Below, in pieces: positions 32,033 through 43,486 of a stretch of DNA of 64,000 bases. This stretch comes from Budorcas taxicolor (taxonomy: Eukaryota > Chordata > Mammalia > Artiodactyla > Bovidae): assembly GCF_023091745.1 (NCBI RefSeq), contig NC_068920.1:123412622-123476621 (forward strand), in the 5' to 3' direction. The notes below the pieces were generated by a model that had not been told where the DNA came from, did not search any database, and was given only the letters and a program-made list of their open reading frames with translations. The translations under genes and the position numbers were made by a program. Numbering within the stretch: the first letter of the stretch is position 1; each line of letters starts with the position of its first letter.

Positions 32033-33985
32033 TGAGGATATGACTGGTGATGGAAGTAAAGTCTGATGCTGTGAAGAGCAATATTGCATGGGAACCAGGA
32101 ATATTCCATGAATATTCCAGGTCCATGAATCAAGGCAAATTGGAAGTGGTCAAACAGGAGATGGCAAGACAGGAGATGTCGACATTTTAGGAATCAGCAA
32201 ACTAAAATGGAAGGGAATGGGTGAATTTAAGTCAGATGACCATTATATCTACTACTGTGGGCAAGAATCCCTTAGAAGAAATAGAGTAGCCATCATAGTC
32301 AACAAAAGAGTCCAAAATGCAGTACTTGGATGCAATCTCAAAAATGACAGAATGATCTCTGTTCATTTCCAAGGCAAACCATTCAATAACACAGTAATCC
32401 AAGTCTATGGCCCGACCAGCAATGCTAAAGTAGCTTAAGTTGAATGGTTCTGCAAGACTTTCTAGAACTAATACCCAAAAAAGATATCCTTTTCATTATA
32501 GGGGACTGGAATGCAAAAGTAGGAAGTCAAGAAATACCTGGAGTAACAGCAAATTTGGCCTTGTAGTACAGAATGAAGCAGGGCAAAAGCTCATAGAGTT
32601 TTGCCAAGAGAATGCACTGGTCATAGCAAACACCCTCTTCCAACAACACAAGAGAAGATTCTATATATGGACATCACCAGATGGTCAACACTGAAATTGG
32701 ATTGATTATATTCTTTGCAGCCAAAGATGGAGAAGCTCCATACAGTCAGCAAAAACAAGACTGGGAGCTGACTGTGGCTCAGATCATGAACTCCTTATTG
32801 CCAATTTCAGACTTAAATTGAAGAAAGTAGGGAAAACCACTAGACCATTCAGGTATGACCTAAATCAAATCCCTTACAATTATACAGTGGAAGTGAGAAA
32901 TAGATTTGAGGGATTAGGTCTGATAGACCTGAACGAGAACTATGAATGGAGGTTCATGACATTGTACAGGAGACAGGGATCAAGACCATTCCCAAGAAAA
33001 AGAAATGCAAAATGGTTGTCTGAGGAGGCCTTACAAATAGCTGAGAAGAGAAGAGAAGCAAAAGGCAAAGGAGAAAAGAAAAGATATACCCATTTCAATG
33101 CAGAGTTCCAAAGAATAGCAAGGAGAGAAAAGAAAGCCTTCCTCAGCAATCAGTGCAAAGAAATAGAGGAAAACAACAGAATGGGAAAGACTAGAGATCT
33201 CTTCAAGAAAATGAGATACCAAGGGAACATTTCATGCAAAGATGGGCTCAATAAAGGACAGAAATGATATGGACCTAACAGAAGAGAAGATATTAAGAAG
33301 AGGTGACAAGAATACACAGAAGAACTATACACAAAAAAATCTTCATGACCCAGATAATCATGATGGTGTGATCACTCACCTAGAGCCAGACATCCTAGAG
33401 TGTGAAGTCAAGCAGGCCTTAGGAAGCATCACTATGAACAAAGCTAGTGGAGGTGATGGAATTTCAGTTGATCTATTTCAAATCCTAAGAGATGCTGTGA
33501 AAGTGCTGCACTCAGTATGCCAGCAAATTTGGAAAACTCAGCAGTAGCCACAGGACTGGAAAAGGTCAGATTTCATTCCAATCCCAAAGAAAGGCAATGT
33601 CAAAGAATGCTCAAACTACTGCACAATTGCACTCATCTCACACACTAGTAAAGTAATGCTCAAAATTCTCCAAGCCAGGCTTCAACAGTATGTGAACCAC
33701 GAATTTCCAGATGTTCTAGCTAGATCTGGAAAAGGCTGAGGAACCAGAGATCAAATTGCCAACATCTGTTGGATCATAGAAAAAGCAAGAGACTTTCAGA
33801 AAAACATCTACTTCTCCTTTATTGACTATGCCAAAGCCTTTGACTGTGTGGATCACAAAAAACTTTGGAAAATTCTTCAAGAGACGAGAATACCGGACCA
33901 CCTGACCCACCGTTTGAGAAATCTGTATGCAGGTCAGGAAGCAACAGTTAGACTAAGTTAGCAACAGTTAGACTAAGCAACAGTT
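32033..33985 (+). mobile_element. BovB LINE internal fragment (endonuclease to RT core)
   Basis: Largest BovB copy here, about 1.95 kb in plus orientation, from the endonuclease domain through the linker into the RT core, ending after the 'DHLTHRLRNLYAGQEATVRL' region near 33955. It lacks both the YADD half of RT and the BovB 3' end, unlike target-primed copies, so 3' deletion or rearrangement is inferred. The breakpoint carries a 22-bp near-tandem repeat (33940-33985). Confidence 0.85.
32217..33870 (+). pseudogene. BovB polyprotein remnant (AP endonuclease and RT)
   Basis: Broken reading segments in shifting frames. 32217-32438 is apurinic-type endonuclease sequence (YIYYCGQESLRRNRVAIIV, then VIQVYGPTSNAK) and ends in a stop. 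32460-32700 includes FIIGDWNAKV-type residues. 32818-33267 is the basic linker (RRQGSRPFPRKRNAKWLSEE). 33242-33547 runs to the RT entry, and 33800-33860 holds the RT motif-A block FIDYAKAFDCVDH with its catalytic aspartates. Several frameshifts and stops make it non-functional. Confidence 0.8.
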
Positions 33986-35313
33986 TAGGCCTTGAAAATT
34001 GCATAGAGTATCTTGGGCTTGAGATGGGCCAAGTGGGAGAGGAGGTTTCCAAACTCCATACCACCAGATGGGTGTCTGGAACAGAAGGCTTCCTCCTGCT
34101 TTCCAGGGGAAAACATCATTCTGATTCTCTGTGCTTCAAACCCATGTTAGCAAGCAGATGCCATATTTACTAGAAAAGCCTTGGGTGGACACCTGGACAG
34201 CTCCCCTTGTTAATTCTTCTTTGCTGTGGGGTTATTATTCACTCCTGTGTACTTTGGCAGGCACTGAGCGTGGGAATTAGACACTTAAAATGCTCTCATT
34301 CCATCTGAAAACCCCTTTTGTGGCCACCACCTCACCATAGAACCTCCTCCATCAGGATTTTTGTGTGGGGTGGGTCATGCTTTTATAGGGTGGTGTCTTT
34401 CAGGGCAAGTCTATTAGGCTTGTAGGATGTTTTAATTGGGGCAGTGTAATTGCAGGGTGCCACAAGGGCCCTGGCAAGGGATACTTTATAAATCAGATTA
34501 TTATGCTTAGCTTTGCTAATGGGCATTTATATGCCCTAAATCCTTCATACAGCAATGGGATAATAGCCCTTAAGGCCATAGTTACTATTTTGGGTTGGGC
34601 CCACTTGTAAAACAGGATCTTTTTATTGTGAAGCTGTTTTCAGTTAGAGGAGTACATAAAACCCTTTAAAAGACAGAATTTCAATTTTGTGGTTGCTATC
34701 TTATATAGTTTAAATGGTAGAGCCACTATATTTGTGTGTGTGTAAAAATATATGTATATAAATATTTTAAATATATTTAAAATATTAAATATTTAAATAT
34801 ACATATATTTAAAAAAACTTGGAACCAAAAAGTTAAAATTGTACTCCTGAAGCAAGACTTCTTAATAATGGAGAATTACAAAATCTTAGTGGAATTTGGC
34901 CAAATGTACATCCTTTCCCCTGATCAGTAATAATTTTGAATTTTGGGGAGAAAGATTCTTTTTGGTTTTGTGATGTGTCTCAGAGGTTCTAATCTCCCTG
35001 GAAGACCTTGGCCTAGTGACGGGCAGTGGTGTGCCGGACACAGACTCTATGGGTTACACTGGGGAATTGAACATTCTGGCATGTCTTCACAAGGTTTTTC
35101 ACATCTAAGGCAGACAGAATGCCTGGCTAGCCCAACAGGAGGTCTTGGGCCTCCTGGGACCCTGTCTACCCCATTTGGTGGTTCACAGTAAGCAAATGGA
35201 ATGGATGGTGGGTGGCTGCCACACTAGACATGCTGTGTAGATGTGGCTGGGATAGGAAAAGACTGAAAACTGCACGACACGGGGAATGGGTTATTTCCTG
35301 AATAGAGAGGACC
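33986..35313. other. unique sequence with an AT-rich palindrome, no gene
   Basis: About 1.3 kb of unique DNA. Apart from the palindrome at 34745-34810, no repeat or exon is recognised. A frame of 82 codons at 34943-35191 has no domain. Confidence 0.5.
34745..34810. repeat. AT-rich palindrome, cruciform candidate
   Basis: The central 26 bp at 34761-34786 is a perfect self-complement. The flanks (aaatatatgtatata at 34745-34759; atatacatatattt at 34797-34810) are also complementary with about one mismatch, separated from the core by a few unpaired A/T bases. Confidence 0.9.
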
Positions 35314-35326
35314 CAGGGTGTTGGGA

Positions 35327-35556
35327 CGGAGAAGGCAATGGCACCCCACTCCAGTACTCTTGCCTGGTAAATCCCATGGATGGGGGACTGAGCGACTTCA
35401 CTTTCACTTTTCACTTTCATGCATTGCAGAAGGAAATGGCAACCCACTCCAGTGTTCTTGCCTGGAGAATCCCAGGGATGGGGGAGCCTGGTAGGCTGCC
35501 GTCTCTGGGGTCACACAGAGTCGGACACGACTGAAGCAACTTAGCAGCAGCAGCAG
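35327..35556 (+). mobile_element. BovA2 SINE with internal deletion
   Basis: Plus-strand Bov-A dimer. The first monomer lacks its 3' part (it jumps from 'cccatggatgggg' to 'gactgagcgacttc' near 35388). The second is complete and ends in (CAG)n. Exact 13-bp target duplication cagggtgttggga at 35314-35326 and 35557-35569. Confidence 0.95.
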
Positions 35557-35569
35557 CAGGGTGTTGGGA

Positions 35570-36124
35570 AGGTCCCCCACTGATAGCCTCTGCCACTGAT
35601 TCCCTTTATTGATATTGAGAGGTCTGCTTCACCTTTCAAGAGCACACACGTGCATACACTCACTCTATTTTGAGGGAGGAGATTGGGAATGAAGCTCCTC
35701 TGAGGATGGAAACTTTGTCTTTGGTCCCTGAGGACTGAAGAATCAGAGAATGGGAAAAATTCCTTCTGGTCTTACTGTGTGCTTACAAAACTAAATTTAG
35801 TGACTGTCTTTCTCTGTTCTCCCTGGCTGCCTGTCCTCTTTCTGGTGTCGAATTTGTGAGTCTGAAGGACCAGCCAGGCATGTGGTTTCCACAGCCCTGT
35901 TTCAGCCTCCCCTTCCCTGCAGATATCCCGATAGCCCTGTTCCTACATTCGTTCCCAGTATTTCTCCTGTATGTGACCCCAGGCCTCTTGTTTGTTCCTT
36001 TCCCTTCTTGTAGGTCTGCATCAGGCTCCCTCTTCACTGAAGCTTTCTCTCACCACTGGTATAATTAATGTTGCAGACATTAATCTGGGGTTTATACTTC
36101 CTCACCAGTTATTTATAGAGCAAA
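35570..36124. other. unique sequence, no gene seen
   Basis: No recognised repeat or coding signal. Confidence 0.5.
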
Positions 36125-36400
36125 GAGGCACTGTATGTGGTGGTTAAGAGTTTGTCTTCTGGAGTCAGACAAGGCTGATCTGAATTCAATTTCTGTCCCC
36201 TGCTGGAATGTGTAACCCTGAATATGACAATTCACCCTTCTGAGCTTCTGTTTCTTATGGAAGACTCGAATCATTAATCATGAGGATTAAACATGATTCA
36301 AAGCTCTTCGAAGTTTTTATCATGGTTGCAGTAGATAGTAAGCACTCCAGAAGTGTTAATTGCTATTTTTGTATTGTTGTTGTTGTTATTATTATTTCAA
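36125..36400 (+). mobile_element. MIR SINE
   Basis: Plus-strand MIR: 'gtggttaagagtttgtcttctggagtcag' head, 'ctgagcttctgtttctt' core, 'gattaaacatgattcaaagc' and 'agtaagcactccagaag' tail, followed by a short (GTT)n/(ATT)n run. Confidence 0.75.
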
Positions 36401-36617
36401 TAGAAACATCATGTCCTGACTTCATTTGCAAGGTCTTTGAGAGCTTCCTTGTATCCACCTGAGCACCTGGACCTGTGCCTACAGGTGATGATTCAGGGGG
36501 TGTGGAGGACAGCACAGGCTTCATGTTCTCCCAGTGCTGACCCTTTGGTTTCTAGAACAAGATAGTTGGTAGCTCAGAGGTCCTGCTGAGCTTCTTGGCA
36601 AATAAACAATAGCATGT

Positions 36618-36950
36618 TCTTTTTAAAAATAAGACTTTAGTTAATTAATTTATGTTTGGCTGCTCTTCTTTGCCCTGTGGGCTTTTCTCTAGTTGCGGCC
36701 AGTGGGGGCTACTCTCTGCTTGTGGTGCGTGTGTTTCTCACTGTGGTGGCTTCTCCTGTTGGAGATCATGGGCTCTAGAGTACACAGTCTCCAGTAGTTG
36801 TGGCTCCCAGTCTATAAAGCCCAGGCTTACTAGCCGTGGCCCACAGGCTTAGCGGCTCTGCAGCATGTGGGACCCTCCTCGGCCAGGGGGTGAACCTGTG
36901 CCTCCTGAATTGGCAGGTGGATTCTTTACTACTGAGTCACCAGGGAAGCC
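36618..36950 (-). mobile_element. CHR-2-type SINE
   Basis: Antisense: A/T-rich tail at the left, 'gcttttctctagttgcgg', 'cctcggccagggggtgaacc', head ending 'ctactgagtcaccagggaagcc'. Confidence 0.85.
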
Positions 36951-37003
36951 TGGCATATGCTTTGGGAAGCAAATAAGGTGACTTTTCATTGACCTACAGT
37001 TTC

Positions 37004-37006
<3 letters not shown>

Positions 37007-37034
<28 letters not shown>
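37007..37034. repeat. (TG)14 microsatellite
   Basis: Perfect TG dinucleotide run. Confidence 0.95.
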
Positions 37035-37159
37035 ATGTGTGGGGAGGAGGTGAGTGTGGCAGAGAGATGAGCACTTGAAGAGGTGGGGTGAACAATGGGA
37101 AGCTGGTTTCCGCTTTGCCCTGTAACTTGCTGTTTTGGGAGGCCACGTGGTTTAAGGGA

Positions 37160-37280
37160 AGGAGGATGATGTTAGCGTCAGAAGGCCAGGGTTCGGGTGC
37201 CCAGTCTGTCACTTGCCAGCTATGTGAGATTGGGAAATTCACCAATGGGGCTGAAGTCTCCACACTCATCACGCTGTGAT
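37160..37280 (+). mobile_element. MIR SINE fragment
   Basis: Plus-strand partial MIR: 'gcgtcagaaggccagggttcg', 'gtctgtcacttgccagctatgtgag'. Confidence 0.6.
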
Positions 37281-38224
37281 ACTGCAATTCTCAGGGCTGT
37301 GGGGGAATCCAGCCAGGGGGTCCTTTTTTAACTGCTGTGTGAGAAGTGACACAAATATCAGCTGTAGTCACTGGATGTGTCCTGATTGCACGTAGCTTGG
37401 TGTAGCTCGGCGATTCCTTTTTCTCTGCCTTCCTCCTGTGCTCTTCTCTGCCTCATCAGTGGTCCTCTCTCTTCTCCCTTTTCCACCGCTGGAGTAATCC
37501 TTAGCCTGAAGGAAGCAGCAGCGGAAACAGAGCTCCAGCTCTGGCTGGGACCTTTGCACCGCCCACTTGGAGCATTTCTCTCGCAGCTTTCAGACTGCTT
37601 GGTGCTCAAGATGTTCCGAATCTGCGCTCAGAGTTCTTTCTCCCCTCAGGTGCATTCCTCAGTGTTACTCTTATCTCCCAGCCAGAGCATGTATTTACTT
37701 CCAGGGAAAGATTATGGTTTGTATGGCTTTGTATTAATACAAAGGTGGGCATGTGGTCGGGAGTGAGTCATTGTTTCCTCAGTGGTGCTCTTGCTGGGGA
37801 TGGATGAGAAAAAGGCGGCAAATATCCCTGTAGCCTGTGGATCAATAGCCCCTGGAGGGCATGCTTGAATGATGGTCCAAAGGGACATGGCTCAGGCTCC
37901 TGACTTCTCTTTTTGCATCAAAGAGCATAGACTTGAGAGGTGGTCTCCAGGATGGAGAGGTGGGCGAGGTCTGGAGATGATTCAATAGGAAAACCACTGT
38001 TTTTCTCTTTAGAAAGTAGAAACCATCCTATTACTATTTAATAATTAATGAAGGTATGAGTCTATGTAGATTAATCAGGAAAAAAGATTTAATGGAAAAT
38101 ACAGATCTTTTCAAGAGAAACAGCTTTAGAGAGATATAAAATAGAACTAAGTTGTAACAATTTATCCTACTAAATTTGGAAACTCTATATGAAATGTGAA
38201 CATTTAGAGAACAGTATTAAATGC
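37281..38224. other. unique sequence, no gene supported
   Basis: A 126-codon plus frame at 37386-37766 and minus frames at 37358-37609 overlap. No domain or splice context makes a case for an exon. Confidence 0.5.
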
Positions 38225-39540
38225 CTGTGTTGGTAAAAGAAGACACAGAAAACTTGAATAAATAAGTAAACACCAAAAAATTGAGATAGCAATCAAAGAC
38301 CTCCTCTCCAAAAAGGCACCTGACTCAGACAGTTTTACAATTCACTTCTAGCAACCTCAAAATAGAAAGGAGAATATAACAAAAGCTGTCCCACTCATTA
38401 AAAAAAGTATTTATTTATTTATTTGGCGGCATCAGGTCTCAGCTGCGGCACGTGGGGTCTTCGATTGTGGTGTAAGGGCCTCTCTCTAGCTCTGATGTAT
38501 GGGTTTAGTTGCTCTGCAGCATGTGGGGTCTTGTCGGGGATCGAAACCACTTCCCTTGAATTGGAAGCTGGTTTCTTACCCACTGGGCCACCAGGGAGTC
38601 CCTGTCCCACTCACTTTTGTGTTAAAAATAATTTTTATTCTAAAATTGGATAATGACAATATAAAAAAAGAAAACTACTGACCTCTTTTGTTTATGATCA
38701 CAGATATAAAAATCCTAGATGAAATATTGTAGTAGCTTATCAACTGTTAGTAGTTAAAAACATATTGTCATTTAGGAGGTTTATTCAGAAATGAAAGAAT
38801 AATTCAACATGGTAACATAATTCAACACATTAATATACTTTAGTCTTAAAGGAGAAAAAAAATCACAAAATTTTGGTAGATACAGAAAGGCACTTAATAA
38901 AGCTCGATACCTACCTGTAATGAAAAACTTAAAACACAAATTACACTTACTGGAGAAAGGTGCATTCCATTTAAGATTGAGAGGAGGCAAGGATCTCCAT
39001 TATCATTCACTAGTGTTAGCACAGTATTGGACTTCCTAGCCAAGACTAGGAATGAAAAAAAAAGAAATCAGACGTGTGAATTAGAGGGGAAGGAATGAAA
39101 CTGCCATTATTTGCATAATGTGATTGTTACATAGCAAAAGCAACAGATTCAACTAAATTAAGCGAAATTGTCAGATACAAGATCAGTTTATGAATATGAG
39201 TAGAGGTACTCAACTGCAGCAAAAAGAGATTAAAAAACATAGTAAAAATAACATTCATGGCACAAACCAAAACTATGAAATATTTAGGGATTAATAGAAA
39301 TATATGACTTCTATAGAATAAATACTAAAATGCTTAAAAGCTATAAAAGTAGCCAGAAGAAACGATCAGAGTAAATGCATTTTAGTGGCATGACAATATA
39401 ACATTATGTTTATCCTCCCCAAATTAAGTTATAAAGTCAAGGCAATCCCAAGAAAATTCCAGAAGGATTATTTTTAGGAGTTTGATAGTTGTATTTAAAA
39501 ACTAATATGGAAAAATAAAAGTTCATGAATAACTCACAAT
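38225..39540 (+). mobile_element. old L1 ORF2 region, highly degenerate
   Basis: Plus-strand L1 ORF2 RT-region sequence: 'gaagacacagaaaacttgaata', 'caatcaaagacctcctctcc', 'tcaacacattaatatac', 'ggcaaggatctcc', 'actatgaaatatttagggat', 'caaggcaatcccaagaaaat'. No usable frame remains. It is interrupted by a CHR SINE at 38398-38601. Confidence 0.75.
38398..38601 (-). mobile_element. CHR-type SINE inside old L1
   Basis: Antisense: (TTTA)n tail (38408-38423), 'ggcggcatcaggtctcagctgcgg', head ending 'gggccaccagggagtccc'. Exact 12-bp target duplication ctgtcccactca at 38386-38397 and 38602-38613. Confidence 0.95.
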
Positions 39541-39641
39541 CTAATTCACACCTCTGTTTCTTTATCCATAGTCTTGGCTAGGAAGTCCAGTTTTGTGCTA
39601 ACACTAGTAAATGATCATGGAGATCCTTATCTTGTCTCTTC
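38982..39641. repeat. inverted repeat, arms of about 100 bp in old L1 sequence
   Basis: Arm 1 (38982-39084) and the reverse complement of arm 2 (39541-39641) align over about 100 bp at roughly 80-85% by eye, with a few gaps. They share 'ctagtgttagcac', 'ggacttcctagccaagacta' and 'gtgtgaattag'. The spacer is about 456 bp. Both arms carry the same departures from ordinary L1 ORF2 sequence. Confidence 0.85.
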
Positions 39642-39819
39642 ATCAACAAAGGGAGATGAAGAGAAGAAAGTTATCCTATTAGGTATGGACACATCACTAG
39701 CCTTAATGTGGGGGAAAAAACCCCCAGAGAAATAGAGCAGTGTGAGAGTAGAGAGCTCAGCGACAGACTGGGTATAAAGGAACTTCAGAAATGATAAAGA
39801 TGAACTGCTGATAAAACTG

Positions 39820-40390
39820 GATCCCATGGCCAATTCTATTCCCAAAGATGACTGCAATGTTCTCTCCCGTCTACATGCGCTTTTTCACAATATGACTTTG
39901 ACACTTTTCCCATTGAAATGTGGCTTTTATGTTTCCTCCCCTTGATTCTGGGCAGGTTTTGACTACAGCAGAAGTAATTCTAAATGATTTCTGAAGATAG
40001 GAGATATAAAGTGATACCGGTGATATAAACTGCCGTTACTTTTTTCCCCTTGGAACTCAGCCACCATGTGTGAAGAAGCTCAAACAGTCTGTGACAATCA
40101 AGGCGCTGGTGGGAAGGATATGGCCTGCGGCCCTCAGCCTTGGCTGGACTCCCAGTTGACAGCCAGCCATACGAACTTGCCAGCTGTCAGCGAGCCATCC
40201 TGAAAGTGCATCCTTCGGCCCCAGGTGAGTCATCCCAGTTGCCACTCCATGGCGCAAAGATGAACCATCCCTGCTGATCCCTACCTACAATACAAATGTG
40301 TGAGCAAAATAAATGTTAGTTTTAGTTGTAAGCCACTACATTTTGGAGTGTTTTCATATATACATTTTAAACAGCTCCCTGGCTCACACC
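39820..40390 (+). mobile_element. ERVL-MaLR (MLT1-like) LTR
   Basis: Plus-strand: 'atggccaattctattccc', 'tgacacttttcccattgaaatg', 'gattctgggcagg', 'ggaactcagccaccatg', 'aaataaatgttag', 'taagccactacattttggagtg'. These are the ordered landmarks of MLT1-type LTRs. Solitary. Confidence 0.7.
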
Positions 40391-41509
40391 ATATACAGTT
40401 ATTGATGTTACATCATTAAAGGTTAAACAATACAGTTTGTAAAACATTACATAGGAGAACATCTTTGGAACATAGGAATGGGAAAATATTTCTTAAGCAA
40501 AACCTCAATTATACAAACTGTAATTGGAAAATTGATGAATTTAATTAAATAGAAATTAGAACCCTAACCCAAAGCAATAATGTTTTGTGAACTGAGGACT
40601 CTAACCAAAACATGATTAAAAACCTTCAGTCTTAAAACACATAAACACCTCCCCACTAAATACTCCATGCACTAAGTTAATGCTTATCCTGGGAGATGTT
40701 CCCTTGTGTACTGCTCTTATTCTGCTTGGAAACTCTTTCCTCCTATAAGGAGTCTCAGTATCTTCAGGTCAGAAGAGCTCTTTCCTTCAGTAGCATCTCC
40801 TCATTGAGTGAGATACAAGAGAAGCAGGATACACTTCCTATCTTTAGGCCAATTCATATAGATGGAGAGAAAACATACTCAAGAAACAATTAGATAATGG
40901 CCCAAGACAGTGTGTAATTAAGTGTTAAGATGCATGGAGCAGGCCTGCAACCAGCAAAGGCAGAGGTGCTGCTGGGAAAGAATGGGATGTCTGCTAAAGA
41001 TGAAAATAATTATAGATATATGGCATTTTATTGACTTCAGAAGAATTTGAGTGGAGTCACAGGACTTTCCTGGACCCTGAGCTTACTGCCCATTGCCAGG
41101 AGCAGTGGATTTCCAGCTGTGCTGCCAGGGGTCACAGAGGTTGCCCTGATCAGCCTCTGGTGCAGGAGGCCAGCAGGAGAGAGGGGCTCTGAATTTACCA
41201 TTCAGCTTCAACCAGATTTGCTTTCCATGAATCCAGGGCTTTGAATGAAGACACTGCCTGAAGACAACTTTTCTGTGCTGAAGAGTTTGAAACGAGAGGC
41301 CTACAGAATAAAATTCAGTGCTTCAGTGAGTGTGAGGGAACCTAACTTCCTGATCTGGCTCTCACTGACCTTATGGGATGTCATGGGCCTCCTCTGATCC
41401 CAGAAACTGCAATTTTCCTGAAGACCTCTGTGCCGAGTGAATTCCTTGTATCGTTCAAGTAGTCTTTCCTTTTTGGACACCTTTCTCATCAATCACCTTC
41501 CCCTAACCA
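40391..41509. other. unique sequence, no gene seen
   Basis: No recognised young repeat. Frames up to 65 codons only. Confidence 0.5.
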
Positions 41510-41690
41510 GAGCATATACCTTCCTTTAAGCACTCACCATACATGGTGCTATGATTGTCTTTGTATCAGGCTATGAGCTTCCCTTCCTAAAGGTTGAATG
41601 CTAACTTCTCCATCTTTGCAGCTTCAGCATCCAGAAAGGTACCTGGCACATAGTAAGTGATAAGTGAACACCTGCGGAGGGAATGTGTGA
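41510..41690 (+). mobile_element. L2 LINE 3' end
   Basis: Plus-strand degenerate L2 tail with 'gtacctggcacatagtaag' at 41640-41658. Confidence 0.6.
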
Positions 41691-41934
41691 TTGACACACT
41701 TGTGTCTCTTACATTTTTAAAGACTTAAAAATACTAGGAAGATTGTGTGACAGAGGCTGTATGTGGCTTGTAAAGCCTAAAGTATTTACTATCTGACCCT
41801 TTATTAAAAAACGTGCTGCCTCCCTGGGACCCTATGAGAAGATACTGTGCAAATGTTGTGGGATTCTAGAGGCTGTGCAGAGCTGACTGTACTGGTTAAC
41901 ATTACTAGTTGGTCCTTGGCTAACATAATTGCTC

Positions 41935-42100
41935 TTATTATGTGCCAGGCACTGTTCTAAGCACTCTCTCTATATTAATTCATTTAATTCCCCTCTATCC
42001 CCTATGAGGTAGGTACTATTATAAGCTCCATTTTACAGGTGAGGAAACTGAGGCACAGGAAGTTTGACTTGGCCAAGGTTTCTCAGTGACTTCTCTTTAG
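41935..42100 (-). mobile_element. MIR SINE
   Basis: Antisense MIR with the long conserved core 'tgtgccaggcactgttctaagc', 'ctatgaggtaggtactatta' and 'ttacaggtgaggaaactgagg'. Confidence 0.85.
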
Positions 42101-43446
42101 ACAGAGAATTAGCAGAGTACGGTGGTTAAGAAGAACGTCCTTGTGCCCTCCAGCCTGGTTTGACTCTCGTCAGCACGACTTTCCTGAGTCTCTAGGTATA
42201 AGGAACTCAAATATTATAGAGAGGAAAAGATAAACGCTCCTTCTTATTAAAACTGTGATGCTGCAAAAGTCACACTGACAAATACCTTGTGTTACTGTAA
42301 TGGAATAGAGAATGTGAGTCACTAGATTTGGAGAAAAGCAGTCAGATTGGGAGGCGAATGGTACTGCCCAGGGACTTGTGCCTGTGGGGGGCAGTCAGGG
42401 TACTGAGGGTGGTATATAAGTGAAGGGCAATTGCAGTAAAGGGCGGGGGTGATAGGGTTAAGAGGTAGAGTTGGTGCATGTGTGTACATGCACGCACGTG
42501 CATATGTGTGACATGGAGAGGGAGAACGTGGAAGAGAGAAAGAATGTGTGTGTGTGTTTGTGTTCAGTCTGTACTGTAACTGTAAAACTATAAGATGGCT
42601 AAGGAGGGTTGATTGGGAAGATTTCTGGGTGAAACACCAGCATAAAACTTTATAAGAAAATCCCACACTGATACTGTTTTTCAAGACTTCTGGAGTCATC
42701 TTTGTGTTTTCTTTGAATATATCTTTATGCTGAGACTGGATCACGTGGGGGCCAGGATTTACGTGGGTTTTGTTATCTATCAACTGAACTCAGTAACTAA
42801 GACTAGCCTCCCCACCTATGATTTCATGTCAATATAAAGTGCCTTTTAGCCCAGGATATTGGCAGGAATGTCTGAAAATCATTCTAGAAACAGACCAGTT
42901 GAGAGCAAATGACAAGAGTTACCTCTAGAACTGCTGCCAGATGTGAAAGTTGCTGGGGATATATTTCAGTCTGGAGTCGCAGACATCCAGTTGTGGAACC
43001 AGCTCCAACCACCTGGTAAGAACCAACCGTGCATAGATATTCCCAGTTCTGCACTTCAGCAGCATCCCAGTGGTAGCTTGAAATTGGCTGTGATGGAGGA
43101 ATTCATATCATGGAAATTAACAAATGCTACAAGTCAGTTTTTTTTCTCACTCAAGCTGGTTGTTAAATATCTACCGGCATACCACTGCAGGCATCAGGTT
43201 TCTCTCTCTTCTCAGTTCCAGAATTTCTTTTATTACTTAAAGAGTACAAGGATCATGGTAACACGGGTGGAACCTTGAGGAGAAAGAGCATTTCAGTGGG
43301 GAAATTTTGTTTTTAATAAATAGGCTGAATAGTAGTTCAGTTTTGAGGGGCTTTTTCAAGTGTCTTAATTCTAATTAATCTAATTTTGACATCAAACATT
43401 CTAGTCAAATGGTGGATGTAAAATAATTGGGCTTCTATGTTTAAAT

Positions 43447-43447
<1 letters not shown>
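42101..43447. other. unique sequence, no gene seen
   Basis: Contains a perfect alternating purine-pyrimidine run at 42474-42510. Frames such as 42322-42783 (minus, 153 codons) reflect TG-rich DNA and carry no domain. Confidence 0.5.

Positions 43448-43482
<35 letters not shown>
43448..43482. repeat. (GT)17 microsatellite
   Basis: Perfect GT dinucleotide run. Confidence 0.95.

Positions 43483-43486
<4 letters not shown>

Noticed and set aside
37386..37766. 126-codon frame
   Set aside because: No domain; it overlaps several frames in other phases in the same GC-richer stretch.
42322..42783. 153-codon minus-strand frame
   Set aside because: Driven by TG/CA-rich low-complexity DNA (runs of His-Thr and Ser-Pro), with no domain.
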